The translations under genes were made by a program, and so were the position numbers. The notes under the pieces are model-generated. The model worked only from the letters and a program-made list of their open reading frames with translations, did no database searches and was not told where the DNA came from. Shown here piece after piece: positions 1 through 5,918 of a stretch of DNA of 5,918 nucleotides. Origin of the DNA: Holdemanella sp. (lineage in GTDB: Bacteria > Bacillota_I > Bacilli_A > Erysipelotrichales > Erysipelotrichaceae); NCBI GenBank assembly GCA_021442845.1, contig JABUSD010000322.1:1-5918 (forward strand), read 5' to 3'. The first letter of the stretch is position 1; each line of letters opens with the position of its first letter.

Positions 1-172
1 ATTCTTTGATGATCGGGATTCGTATTTCACAGGAAAAGAAGAAGGCCTTATTGAAGGTGAAGCAAACAAGATGACAGAGGTTGTCAACACGCTATTGGAA
101 TCAATGAGTATTGATGGTGTTGCACAAGCATTAAAGATGTCTGTCGAGGAAGTAAAGAAGTACATCAAGTAA
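1..172 (+). CDS. C-terminal end of a probable Rpn-type PD-(D/E)XK nuclease / transposase-like protein (5' end outside window)
   Basis: An open frame enters from the left edge (first full codon at base 2) and ends at TAA 170-172, giving 56 residues. The fragment reads FFDDRDSYFTGKEEGLIEGE, then a charged linker, then LLESMSIDGVAQALKMSVEEVKKYIK. The Gly/Glu-rich 'GKEEGLIEGE' stretch followed by a short helix-turn-helix-like segment (SIDGVAQALKMSVEEVKKYI) is typical of the C-terminus of Rpn / PD-(D/E)XK transposase-like proteins, which are common and multicopy in gut Firmicutes. The catalytic nuclease domain lies upstream of the window, so the assignment rests on the tail alone. The gene is convergent with the SGNH hydrolase gene and ends at a shared hairpin, so it is unlikely to belong to the GRE locus. 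Alternatively it could be any protein with a small C-terminal HTH. Confidence 0.6.
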   Translation, partial: FFDDRDSYFTGKEEGLIEGEANKMTEVVNTLLESMSIDGVAQALKMSVEEVKKYIK

Positions 173-175
173 GAA

Positions 176-208
176 AATGGTCAGAGATTAACTCTGACCA
201 TTATTTTG
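176..208. terminator. Bidirectional intrinsic terminator between convergent genes
   Basis: A perfect 11-bp inverted repeat, AATGGTCAGAG (176-186) and CTCTGACCATT (192-202), is separated by a 5-nt loop (ATTAA). It is followed on the plus strand by ATTTTG, and on the minus strand the stem is followed by TTTCTTA. It begins 4 nt after the stop of the upstream plus-strand gene, and its right arm contains the stop codon (201-203) of the minus-strand SGNH gene. The U-tracts are short, so efficiency is uncertain, but stem quality and the convergent position fit termination from both sides. Confidence 0.8.
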
Positions 209-1349
209 TAAGGAATTCAAAGGCAGCTTTTGCCATTTCTTTATATCCATTTGGACTTGGATGTAAGTGATCACCACTATCACAGTCTTTTCTTAGACAA
301 TCGATATCTTCTGGATTTTGTACAGCTTTGTCAAAATCAACATAACCTTCAATTTTATCTGTTGTACGTATCCATTCGTTGACTTCTTTTCTTAATTCAT
401 TTCTAAATGGCTGGTATGTTCGCCATCCCTTGATTGGAAGAAGTGTTCCTATATAGATATTCTTATATCCATGTTCATGTGCATAATCTGCATAATACAT
501 CAATCCATCTTCAATCAATGTCTTGGCATCAGGTAAATCTGACCATGGTCTAAATGGATTGGTTTCGACACCAACGGGGTGAATAAAATCGTTGATTCCT
601 TGTAGGATAATCATTGAATCACATCCCGCAATACCGATTTCATGAGGGAAGCGTGTTTTACCTTTTAAACCATAGGCTTCATACATCGTACAGTCATACT
701 GTCTAAGAACACGGGCACCAGATACAGCTCTTCGAACACATGTAAGATTGGAATTAGCTTCAAATAAGCGAAGCTGTAATTCTTCTGGCCAGTTCTGGGC
801 AGTGATGGAATCTCCATAACACAATACACATTGATTCTTTTCATCTGTAAATAGATCCACTCTGGATAAAAAGTAGAACCATACGATTTCCTTATAGAAA
901 TCTCTTGGCATCACATCTACATCGCATTGATTGCCTAGGGCATAGAACCCCTTTGTCAAAGGCCCTATTGTTGTTACAGCACAGCGCATCTGGGTGTAGT
1001 CACCTAAATAGATGGAAACGGAAACAAATTCACCGCGCTCTACATCCATTTCAATTTCATCGGATACTATGGACTGTCCTGGTTCTAATGTCAATTCCTT
1101 TTGTCCATCAAAGGTTACCTGTGTGATGGTAGATGCATCCACATCTTCTTTTTTTGTTGTCTTGGCTAAGGTAACCTGATGGAATGTAACAGGTTCCTTT
1201 CCTGTAAAATTATCTAACGTAATTTGAATTTTATTTCCTTTAAAGGGCATTAATATAGGATAGCGTAAAGTGATATCCTTGGCATATCCTTCCGGTCTTG
1301 CATCGGCAATGGACATCGCATTTGCCCATACTGAAACATAATGATTCAT
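201..1349 (-). CDS. SGNH/GDSL-family hydrolase (probable cytoplasmic carbohydrate or acyl esterase)
   Basis: The 382-residue protein has the SGNH blocks in its C-terminal half: block I CYGDSITAQNWP with nucleophile Ser181 (Gly179-Asp180-Ser181); block II RRAVSGARVL with oxyanion Gly211; block III LQGINDF with Asn253; and block V SGDHLHPSPNGY with Asp360 and His363 as the rest of the triad. Residues 1 to about 165 precede the catalytic domain and look like a beta-rich N-terminal module, as in two-domain SGNH esterases. No signal peptide or membrane segment is visible, so it should act in the cytoplasm on an imported substrate. The ATG is preceded by GAGGT (complement of 1357-1361) at good spacing. 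The gene is divergent from the GRE operon and shares its 216-bp control region. Family members deacylate sugars, glycans or lipids; the substrate here is unknown. A role removing an O-acyl group from a sugar used by the neighbouring operon is inference. Confidence 0.88.
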   Translation of the reverse strand: MNHYVSVWANAMSIADARPEGYAKDITLRYPILMPFKGNKIQITLDNFTGKEPVTFHQVTLAKTTKKEDVDASTITQVTFDGQKELTLEPGQSIVSDEIEMDVERGEFVSVSIYLGDYTQMRCAVTTIGPLTKGFYALGNQCDVDVMPRDFYKEIVWFYFLSRVDLFTDEKNQCVLCYGDSITAQNWPEELQLRLFEANSNLTCVRRAVSGARVLRQYDCTMYEAYGLKGKTRFPHEIGIAGCDSMIILQGINDFIHPVGVETNPFRPWSDLPDAKTLIEDGLMYYADYAHEHGYKNIYIGTLLPIKGWRTYQPFRNELRKEVNEWIRTTDKIEGYVDFDKAVQNPEDIDCLRKDCDSGDHLHPSPNGYKEMAKAAFEFLTK

Positions 1350-1377
1350 ATTATATACCTCATTTCTTAATGTTCTT

Positions 1378-1383
1378 ATTATA
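1378..1383 (-). promoter_or_regulatory. Probable -10 element for the SGNH hydrolase gene
   Basis: On the minus strand this reads a perfect TATAAT, about 29 nt upstream of the ATG, which would give a 5' leader of roughly 20 nt. No good -35 hexamer is seen at 16-18 bp; the best is a weak ATGAGA-like sequence. Either the promoter is weak or it depends on a regulator bound upstream, for example at the boxes from 1421 on. Confidence 0.4.
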
Positions 1384-1420
1384 ATACAAATTCAGGATTA
1401 TCTCATTAAAAGAATGAATT

Positions 1421-1506
1421 TGAACGATATTTATCAAAAATATGAACGAAAGTGAATATAAATAATTAATAATTGAATAAAAATGAATACTAATGAACGA
1501 AAGTGA
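1421..1506 (+). promoter_or_regulatory. Cluster of direct TGAACGAAA-type boxes, candidate DeoR-family operator
   Basis: The 14-mer ATGAACGAAAGTGA occurs twice, at 1442-1455 and 1493-1506, exactly 51 bp apart (about five helical turns). A shorter relative, TGAACGATA, lies at 1421-1429, 22 bp (about two turns) before the first copy. All three have the same orientation. DeoR-family repressors of sugar operons often bind repeated elements with a TTCG/CGAA core (GlpR and AgaR sites are examples), and the complement CTTTCGTTCAT fits that style. A DeoR regulator is encoded in the operon. The last copy ends 2 nt before the proposed -35 of the GRE promoter, and the first box lies about 40 bp upstream of the SGNH -10, so one regulator could control both directions. 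Binding is inferred. Confidence 0.55.
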
Positions 1507-1507
1507 T

Positions 1508-1535
1508 TGAAGATGGACTGTTTTTGTGATATTTT
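1508..1535 (+). promoter_or_regulatory. Probable promoter of the GRE operon (-35 plus extended -10)
   Basis: TTGAAG (1508-1513) is followed after 16 bp by TATTTT (1530-1535), which is preceded by TG at 1527-1528, giving an extended -10 (TGnTATTTT). Transcription would start near 1542, leaving a leader of about 24 nt that contains the AGAGGGA ribosome site (1552-1558) for the GRE. The -35 directly abuts the second TGAACGAAAGTGA box. Both hexamers match consensus at only 4 of 6 positions, so the assignment is tentative. Confidence 0.45.
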
Positions 1536-1565
1536 ATAGATGGAAAGAAAAAGAGGGATTCTATT

Positions 1566-3833
1566 ATGGCTAAAATCAGTGTAGATGGTGTTCAGAATGC
1601 TGAAGTTTCTAAACCGATTCCTTGTGAAAAATCAGCTAAGGAACAATTAGAAATCATGGAAGAATATACGCGTGTACATAAAGAGTATACCGGAAAAGAT
1701 AAGGCATTTCGTGAAATAAACTGCTTAAAGGTATTATTTCCAAGATTGTTCAGATCCATTGAAGAAACCGATTTAATCGCAGGGCGATTGGATTTTTTAC
1801 CAATTGGATTTGGTTCTGTAACAAGCATCGGTGGTGTGGGTCATTATTGTGTTTTCCATAAGCTAAGAGCTTTTAAACAGCTTTTACATACAGAAGAAGA
1901 AATGAAAAGAGTGGATGCTCTCTATGAATACTGGACGGATCATGATGTGAAGGCAATCTACTGTCAGGATGTTTTAAATGATACTACAACAGGACGATTC
2001 ATTGATTGTACCTATCCATATATGGCAACAGCCCGTTTATCAGGAATGATGCTTGATTATAATAAATTGATGAAATTAGGCATTAATGGAATCATTGATT
2101 TATTAAAGAGTAAAAAGCAGAATGCCTTTATTCAGGCATCCATTGAAACAATGGAACTGTTTAAAACGGTTATTGATGAACAGGTCATCCTATGTGAAAA
2201 GGCAAAGGAAAATGCCAGTGAGACAAGAATCAAAGATTTAGATCGGATGATTTCCGATTTGAAATATATCAAAGAGAATAAACCATCAACATTCCATCAG
2301 GCATTACAGCTGTTCTGGTTATATGCATTATGTGCCGGATGTATCAATTATGGACGAATGGATATTGTGCTTGGGCCATATCTTAAAAATGATATTGATA
2401 AAGGTATTATCGATGAAGATGAAGCCTATCGCTATCTGAAGTCATTGTGGAAGATGATTGAGAATAGACGAACAACTGTAAATGGAAGAATCATTGTAGG
2501 AGGACAGGGAAGAGAGAATGTGGAAGCCTGTGATCTGTTTGCGAAGATCTGTTTAAGAGTATGCAAAGATACACGATATGTAGAACCACAGTTTACCCTT
2601 CGCTTTGACAAGACAACGGATCCAGAAATTATGGATATGGCATATGAATGCATTGCCAGTGGAGCAACCTATCCTACTTTATATAACGACGATGTCAATG
2701 TACCAGCCGTTGAATATGCAATGCGCGTTTCTAATGAAATTGCTAAACAGTATATTCCATTTGGATGTGGTGAATTTGTCATTCAGGGAAAGAGTGTAGG
2801 AACCCCAAATACATTGTTGAACTTATTAAAGATTCTACAGATTTCAATGAACAATGGGTATGATCCGATGGATGGCATCTATAAAGCAGGTCCAGTTGAA
2901 GTAAAACCATTAAGTGAGCTGTATACATTTGAAGATGTATACAATCAATATAATAAAGTATTGGATTTCTATTGTGATTTAAGTGTCCATGATCAGGCCT
3001 ATAGCTATGAAGTGATGAACAAGGAAGTATCTTTCCTATTCTGTTCTATTTTGATGGATGACTGTATCAACCGTGAAAAAGCATTATTGGATGGTGGAGT
3101 TGAAATTTTAGGTGGAACCAATGAAACCTATGGAAATATCAACACAAGTAATTCTTTATATGCGATTAAAAAATTAGTCTTTGAAGATAAGAAATATACA
3201 TTGGAAGAATTGAACAATGCCGCTTTACATAATTTTGAAGGCTATGAAAAGATCCAGAAGGATTTATTAGCTGTACCAAAATATGGAAATGATATCGAAG
3301 AAGTGGATGAACTAGCCAATGACTGTTATGAATATGTTGCCAAGGCAATTCGTGATCGCGGTATTGAAAAAGGATTGGGTTATTATCTGATTGTTATTTC
3401 AAACAACCAGACAAATACCGACTGGGGAAAACAGACAGATGCATCTTTAGATGGAAGAAAGAAAGCCATCTATATGAATCCAGCCAATAACCCGCAGGGA
3501 GGAGCCAGCAAGAATGGACCAACTGCCTGCTTGAATTCACTTGCCCGATTCAAAGCGAAATACCATGGGGGAAGTGTACAGAATATTAAGTTTACCCCAC
3601 GTATGATGCATGAAGATAAAGAAAAGGTGAAGGCATTATGGAAGACATACTTTGATAAAGGAGGATGTCAATTGATGGTAACCGTTGTGGATCATGGAGT
3701 TCTAGAGGATGCCCAGAAACATCCCCAGAACTATCCGGATTTGATTGTCCGTGTAGCTGGATATAGTGCTGTATTTGTCAATTTAACACCAGATATCCAA
3801 GGTGAATTGTTGAGTCGTACGCTTTATGATTAA
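1566..3833 (+). CDS. Glycyl radical enzyme of unassigned subtype (GCxE class, not pyruvate formate-lyase)
   Basis: The 755-residue protein has the C-terminal glycyl radical motif RVAGYSAVFVNL with radical Gly732 (729-734), and an active-site loop FGCGEF with thiyl Cys401 and Glu403 (398-404). The C-x-E arrangement is that of GRE dehydratases, lyases and decarboxylases, where the Glu serves as acid/base. Pyruvate formate-lyase has two adjacent cysteines instead and is excluded. Other family marks are GGVGHYCVFHK (89-99), LGGTN with NSLYAIKKLVF (515-539), and DGRKKA...GASKNGPTACLNS (629-658). At 755 residues it is shorter than most non-PFL GREs (roughly 780-850). Start choice: ATG 1566, with AGAGGGA 8 nt upstream. 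The activase gene overlaps its 3' end. GREs cleave C-O, C-N, C-S or C-C bonds by radical chemistry in the anoxic cytoplasm. The usual GCVE-type loop is GCGE here, followed by FVIQGKS, and I cannot match it to a known subtype. The NanE-like neighbour suggests a sugar or amino-sugar phosphate substrate (inference). Confidence 0.93.
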   Translation: MAKISVDGVQNAEVSKPIPCEKSAKEQLEIMEEYTRVHKEYTGKDKAFREINCLKVLFPRLFRSIEETDLIAGRLDFLPIGFGSVTSIGGVGHYCVFHKLRAFKQLLHTEEEMKRVDALYEYWTDHDVKAIYCQDVLNDTTTGRFIDCTYPYMATARLSGMMLDYNKLMKLGINGIIDLLKSKKQNAFIQASIETMELFKTVIDEQVILCEKAKENASETRIKDLDRMISDLKYIKENKPSTFHQALQLFWLYALCAGCINYGRMDIVLGPYLKNDIDKGIIDEDEAYRYLKSLWKMIENRRTTVNGRIIVGGQGRENVEACDLFAKICLRVCKDTRYVEPQFTLRFDKTTDPEIMDMAYECIASGATYPTLYNDDVNVPAVEYAMRVSNEIAKQYIPFGCGEFVIQGKSVGTPNTLLNLLKILQISMNNGYDPMDGIYKAGPVEVKPLSELYTFEDVYNQYNKVLDFYCDLSVHDQAYSYEVMNKEVSFLFCSILMDDCINREKALLDGGVEILGGTNETYGNINTSNSLYAIKKLVFEDKKYTLEELNNAALHNFEGYEKIQKDLLAVPKYGNDIEEVDELANDCYEYVAKAIRDRGIEKGLGYYLIVISNNQTNTDWGKQTDASLDGRKKAIYMNPANNPQGGASKNGPTACLNSLARFKAKYHGGSVQNIKFTPRMMHEDKEKVKALWKTYFDKGGCQLMVTVVDHGVLEDAQKHPQNYPDLIVRVAGYSAVFVNLTPDIQGELLSRTLYD

Positions 3834-4719
3834 TGTATCCAATATAGAAAAGTTTGCTACTCATGATGGACCAGGCATTCGAACAACTATTTTTCTGATG
3901 GGATGTCCCCTTCATTGTCCATGGTGTGCCAATCCGGAAACCTGGTCTATCCAGAGTACATTGATGCATGATGAAAATAAATGTGTATCGTGTAAGACAT
4001 GTATGCATGTCTGTAAACAAGGGGCCATTTCATTTGAGGAACAGTTCAGATGGGATGCCACTAAATGCATAAACTGCCAGGCATGCATCGATAACTGTAT
4101 ACCCGATGCCTTATCCATGGCAGGAAAACCTATGGAAATAGAGGATGTCCTAAAGGAAGTCTTAAAGGATAAGGATTATTATGAAATGTCAAATGGAGGT
4201 GTCACCATTTCTGGAGGTGAACCATTTGTCCAGTATGAAGAATTTAAAAAGCTAGTCAAAGCTTTAAAAAAAGAAGGATTGCATGTTGCCTTAGAGACAA
4301 CGGGAAATTATTCCTTAGCAAAATTAAAAGAAATAGAACCTTATATAGATCTATTCCTGTTTGATATCAAACATATTGATAAAGAAAAACTATATGATGT
4401 AACAGGTGCTAATCTGGATATGATTCTTACAAACTTTGAATATATAGCCAATACGCATCCTGAAAAGATCATATCGAGAACACCGGTGATTCCAACCTTC
4501 AACAAGGATAAGGAAACACTAACACGTATATTAAGCTATGTGGCATCTAAACATATAAAGGAAGCCAATCTGCTTCCATACCATCCATTAGGAAAGAACA
4601 AGTGGAATCAGCTGCATAAGGAATATACCTATTCCTTCAAGATGATGGATAAGAAGGAATTAGAGGAATATATCGAGATAGGAAAGCATCTTGGTCTATA
4701 TGTAAAGATAGGAGGATAG
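3826..4719 (+). CDS. Glycyl radical enzyme activating enzyme (radical SAM activase)
   Basis: The 297-residue protein begins with the activase signature DGPGIRTTIFLMGCPLHC, containing the radical-SAM CxxxCxxC motif (Cys27, Cys31, Cys34) that binds the SAM-cleaving 4Fe-4S cluster. Next is a ferredoxin-like insert with two complete CxxCxxCxxxC sets (Cys53/56/59/63 and Cys81/84/87/91), as in activases of non-PFL GREs; PflA lacks this insert. The SAM-binding SGGEP follows at 129-133, and length is typical of the family. It should abstract hydrogen from Gly732 of the adjacent GRE. The ATG at 3826 lies inside the last GRE codons (8-nt overlap). A stop in this frame at 3811-3813 excludes a longer start, and the next in-frame ATG (Met25) would lose the conserved N-terminus. 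No Shine-Dalgarno lies at normal distance, so translation is probably coupled to the GRE. Confidence 0.95.
   Translation: MINVSNIEKFATHDGPGIRTTIFLMGCPLHCPWCANPETWSIQSTLMHDENKCVSCKTCMHVCKQGAISFEEQFRWDATKCINCQACIDNCIPDALSMAGKPMEIEDVLKEVLKDKDYYEMSNGGVTISGGEPFVQYEEFKKLVKALKKEGLHVALETTGNYSLAKLKEIEPYIDLFLFDIKHIDKEKLYDVTGANLDMILTNFEYIANTHPEKIISRTPVIPTFNKDKETLTRILSYVASKHIKEANLLPYHPLGKNKWNQLHKEYTYSFKMMDKKELEEYIEIGKHLGLYVKIGG
4711..4715 (+). promoter_or_regulatory. Ribosome binding site of the DeoR-family regulator gene
   Basis: GGAGG lies inside the last codons of the activase gene, 6 nt before ATG 4722. It fixes that start and shows the regulator gene has its own strong initiation site despite the 2-nt gap. 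Confidence 0.8.
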
Positions 4720-4721
4720 AC

Positions 4722-5480
4722 ATGCTGACAAAGGAAAGAATGGTTAAGATTATGGAAATCATCCATAAGAATACATTTGTTTCTGTAAAGGAACTGACAG
4801 ATGAGTTGCAGGTATCCCGTTCCAGCATTGTTCGTGATCTGATTGATTTAGAGAACCAGGGACTTATCAAAAGGGAAAGAGGAGGGGCTTCCTTGTTGAA
4901 TGCTTCGACTTTAACCCCTTTTAATGAACCAGCCGTCTATTCCAAATCAAATGTACATGAAGAAGAAAAGAAACGAATCTGCAAGGAAGCAAGCCGATGC
5001 ATAAAGGATGGCGACTGCATCTATATCGATTCAGGAACAACCGCAATGTATCTGATGGATTATCTATATGATAAGAAGATTACTATTGTGACAACCAATA
5101 CCTATCTTCTATCCAAGATATCAGAAGCATTTCAAGGAAAGATATTCTTAGTAGGTGGCGAAGTATCTATTAAAAATGGAACAACGCATGGTTCCCTGAC
5201 AAATCAGATTTTAAAACAGTTCTATTTTGATTATGCATTCTTAACCGCTAATGGAGCCAGCATTGATCGAAATGAAGCCTATGTCTTTGATTTTGATATT
5301 GGCGATATGAAAAAAGAAGTGCTTCATAGAAGTGCAAAAACATGTCTTTTAATAGACCAGTCCAAATTTGAAATCAAAGCTTTATGTACATGGGCAAGAC
5401 TGGAAGATTTCTATACAATTTATGTTGATGCATATCCAGAATATAAAGAAGAATTAGAGAATATTGTCATTTGTAGATAG
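4722..5480 (+). CDS. DeoR-family transcriptional regulator, probable sugar-phosphate-responsive repressor of this locus
   Basis: The 252-residue protein matches the usual DeoR length. An N-terminal winged helix-turn-helix spans about residues 5-57 (FVSVKELTDELQVSRSSIVR, then DLIDLENQGLIKRERGGA), with the recognition helix near VSRSSIVRDL. The C-terminal sugar-phosphate-sensing domain (about 80-250) shows the family marks DGDCIYIDSGTTAMYL (phosphate-site DSGTT at 103-107), TTNTYLL (124-130), LVGGE (143-147) and FDYAFLTANGAS (168-180). Such proteins typically repress sugar catabolic operons until a phosphorylated sugar intermediate binds. The gene sits within the GRE operon, 2 nt after the activase and 13 nt before the NanE-like gene, so it is probably autoregulated. 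The repeated TGAACGAAA boxes in 1421-1506 are its most likely target. The ligand is unknown; an intermediate of the GRE/NanE-like pathway is the simplest guess. Confidence 0.93.
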   Translation: MLTKERMVKIMEIIHKNTFVSVKELTDELQVSRSSIVRDLIDLENQGLIKRERGGASLLNASTLTPFNEPAVYSKSNVHEEEKKRICKEASRCIKDGDCIYIDSGTTAMYLMDYLYDKKITIVTTNTYLLSKISEAFQGKIFLVGGEVSIKNGTTHGSLTNQILKQFYFDYAFLTANGASIDRNEAYVFDFDIGDMKKEVLHRSAKTCLLIDQSKFEIKALCTWARLEDFYTIYVDAYPEYKEELENIVICR

Positions 5481-5484
5481 GAGG
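5479..5484 (+). promoter_or_regulatory. Ribosome binding site of the NanE-like gene
   Basis: A consensus AGGAGG overlaps the TAG stop of the regulator gene and precedes ATG 5494 by 9 nt. It supports that start and operonic continuity, since the 13-nt gap leaves no room for a promoter. Confidence 0.8.
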
Positions 5485-5493
5485 AAATAGAGT

Positions 5494-5918
5494 ATGATTA
5501 CAGATCCAAAAAAACAGGCAATACTAGATAGTTTAAAAGGAGGGCTGATCGTATCATGTCAGACCCAGAAGGATGAACCAATCTATACACCCGATATGGT
5601 TGTAGCGATGGCAAAGTGTGCAAAGTGGGCAGGAGCTGTTGGATTGCGAATCAATTCGCCAGAGCAGATTCGTCAGGTAAAGGAAGCCGATTTAGGGTTA
5701 CCAATTATCGGTTTGTATAAGGTATGGCACGATGATTCATGTGTTTTCATTACCCCAACGATGAAGGAAGTGGATGCGATTGTTGAAGCAGGAGCGGATA
5801 TTATCGCTTTAGACTGTACAGCGGAAGTTACACATGAAGGAACACAGGCATGGAATCTGATTAAAGAGGTTCGTACAAAATATCCAGATCATCTAATCTT
5901 TGCGGATTGTTCCAACAT
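5494..5918 (+). CDS. nanE: NanE-like N-acylmannosamine-6-phosphate 2-epimerase, divergent, 3' end outside window
   Basis: The first 141 residues of a TIM-barrel protein are present, about 60% of a usual NanE of roughly 220-235 residues. Family marks in order: LKGGLIVSCQ (14-23), EPIYTPD (28-34), GAVGLRIN with Arg52, LPIIGLYK with Lys76 at the position of the NanE catalytic lysine (GIIK), FITPTMKEVDAI (85-96), AGADIIALDCT (99-109) and IFADCSN (135-141), which corresponds to ADTS/ADCS in NanE. NanE interconverts ManNAc-6-phosphate and GlcNAc-6-phosphate in cytoplasmic sialic acid breakdown. Two usually conserved stretches differ: KRDYP after the lysine is KVWHDDS, and the basic RxRP/KRxR after ALDxT is AEVTHEG. 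The protein may therefore be a paralogue with a different substrate, and the gene symbol is provisional. The catalytic Glu region lies outside the window. No sialic acid lyase, kinase or transporter gene is seen in the window. Confidence 0.82.
   Translation, partial: MITDPKKQAILDSLKGGLIVSCQTQKDEPIYTPDMVVAMAKCAKWAGAVGLRINSPEQIRQVKEADLGLPIIGLYKVWHDDSCVFITPTMKEVDAIVEAGADIIALDCTAEVTHEGTQAWNLIKEVRTKYPDHLIFADCSN

Noticed and set aside
905..1126. 73-codon plus-strand open frame inside the SGNH gene.
   Set aside because: It lies entirely antisense to a well-supported gene, has no recognisable domain and shows low-complexity composition typical of a shadow frame.
201..1349. Naming the SGNH protein a sialate O-acetylesterase because of the NanE-like neighbour.
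   Set aside because: Only generic SGNH motifs are visible. Nothing specific to sialate esterases can be recognised, and the NanE-like protein is itself divergent.
1421..1436. Catabolite-responsive (cre) element at TGAACGATATTTATCA.
   Set aside because: It begins with TG and ends with CA but is 16 nt instead of 14 and lacks the central CG, so it does not fit the CcpA consensus.
1419..1438. Short inverted repeat TTTGA...TCAAA as a palindromic operator.
   Set aside because: Arms of 5 AT-rich bases around a 10-nt centre are expected by chance in such a spacer; the direct repeats are a much stronger signal.
1566..3833. Annotation of the GRE as pyruvate formate-lyase (formate acetyltransferase).
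   Set aside because: The active site has a single Cys in GCGE rather than the adjacent Cys-Cys of PFL. The C-terminal motif RVAGYSAVF is of the non-PFL type, and the activase carries the two extra ferredoxin clusters that PflA lacks.
3778..4118. Minus-strand open frames antisense to the GRE/activase junction.
   Set aside because: They are Cys/His/Thr-rich translations opposite the conserved activase cysteine motifs, which explains the open frame; there is no ribosome site or domain.
1566..5918. Direct assignment as a 1,5-anhydrohexitol-6-phosphate lyase pathway (YbiW/PflD type).
   Set aside because: No transaldolase-like fructose-6-phosphate aldolase or glycerol dehydrogenase gene is visible next to the GRE, and NanE chemistry needs an acidic C2 hydrogen that anhydrohexitols lack. 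It remains possible only if genes beyond the window say otherwise.

Overview
The window looks like chromosomal DNA of a low-GC, strictly anaerobic Firmicute, possibly a gut Erysipelotrichia-type organism. That taxon is an inference from AT-rich codon use, strong GGAGG ribosome sites and gene style, not a firm assignment. Anaerobic life is supported more directly by an oxygen-sensitive glycyl radical enzyme (GRE) and its radical-SAM activase.

Layout. Bases 1-172 are the 3' end of a plus-strand gene resembling the C-terminal tail of Rpn/PD-(D/E)XK transposase-like nucleases. It meets a convergent minus-strand SGNH/GDSL hydrolase gene (201-1349) at a perfect 11-bp hairpin that can terminate transcription from both sides. 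The 216-bp divergent spacer 1350-1565 carries promoter-like elements in both directions and repeated TGAACGAAA-type boxes that look like operators. To the right runs a tightly packed plus-strand operon: GRE (1566-3833), its activating enzyme (3826-4719, overlapping by 8 nt), a DeoR-family regulator (4722-5480, 2-nt gap) and the 5' part of a NanE-like N-acylmannosamine-6-phosphate 2-epimerase gene (from 5494, 13-nt gap), which runs off the window.

How the genes may work together. The activase installs the glycyl radical on Gly732 of the GRE. The GRE then acts on an unknown substrate, using Cys401 and probably Glu403. The DeoR-type repressor probably senses a phosphorylated sugar and controls the divergent spacer. 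The NanE-like epimerase points to an amino-sugar or sugar-phosphate substrate. The cytoplasmic SGNH hydrolase may remove an acyl group from a related compound.

I do not recognise the GRE as any characterised subtype. A GRE and activase co-transcribed with a divergent NanE-like epimerase is the most interesting feature here and may be an undescribed radical route for a sugar or amino-sugar phosphate. The sequence does not identify the substrate.
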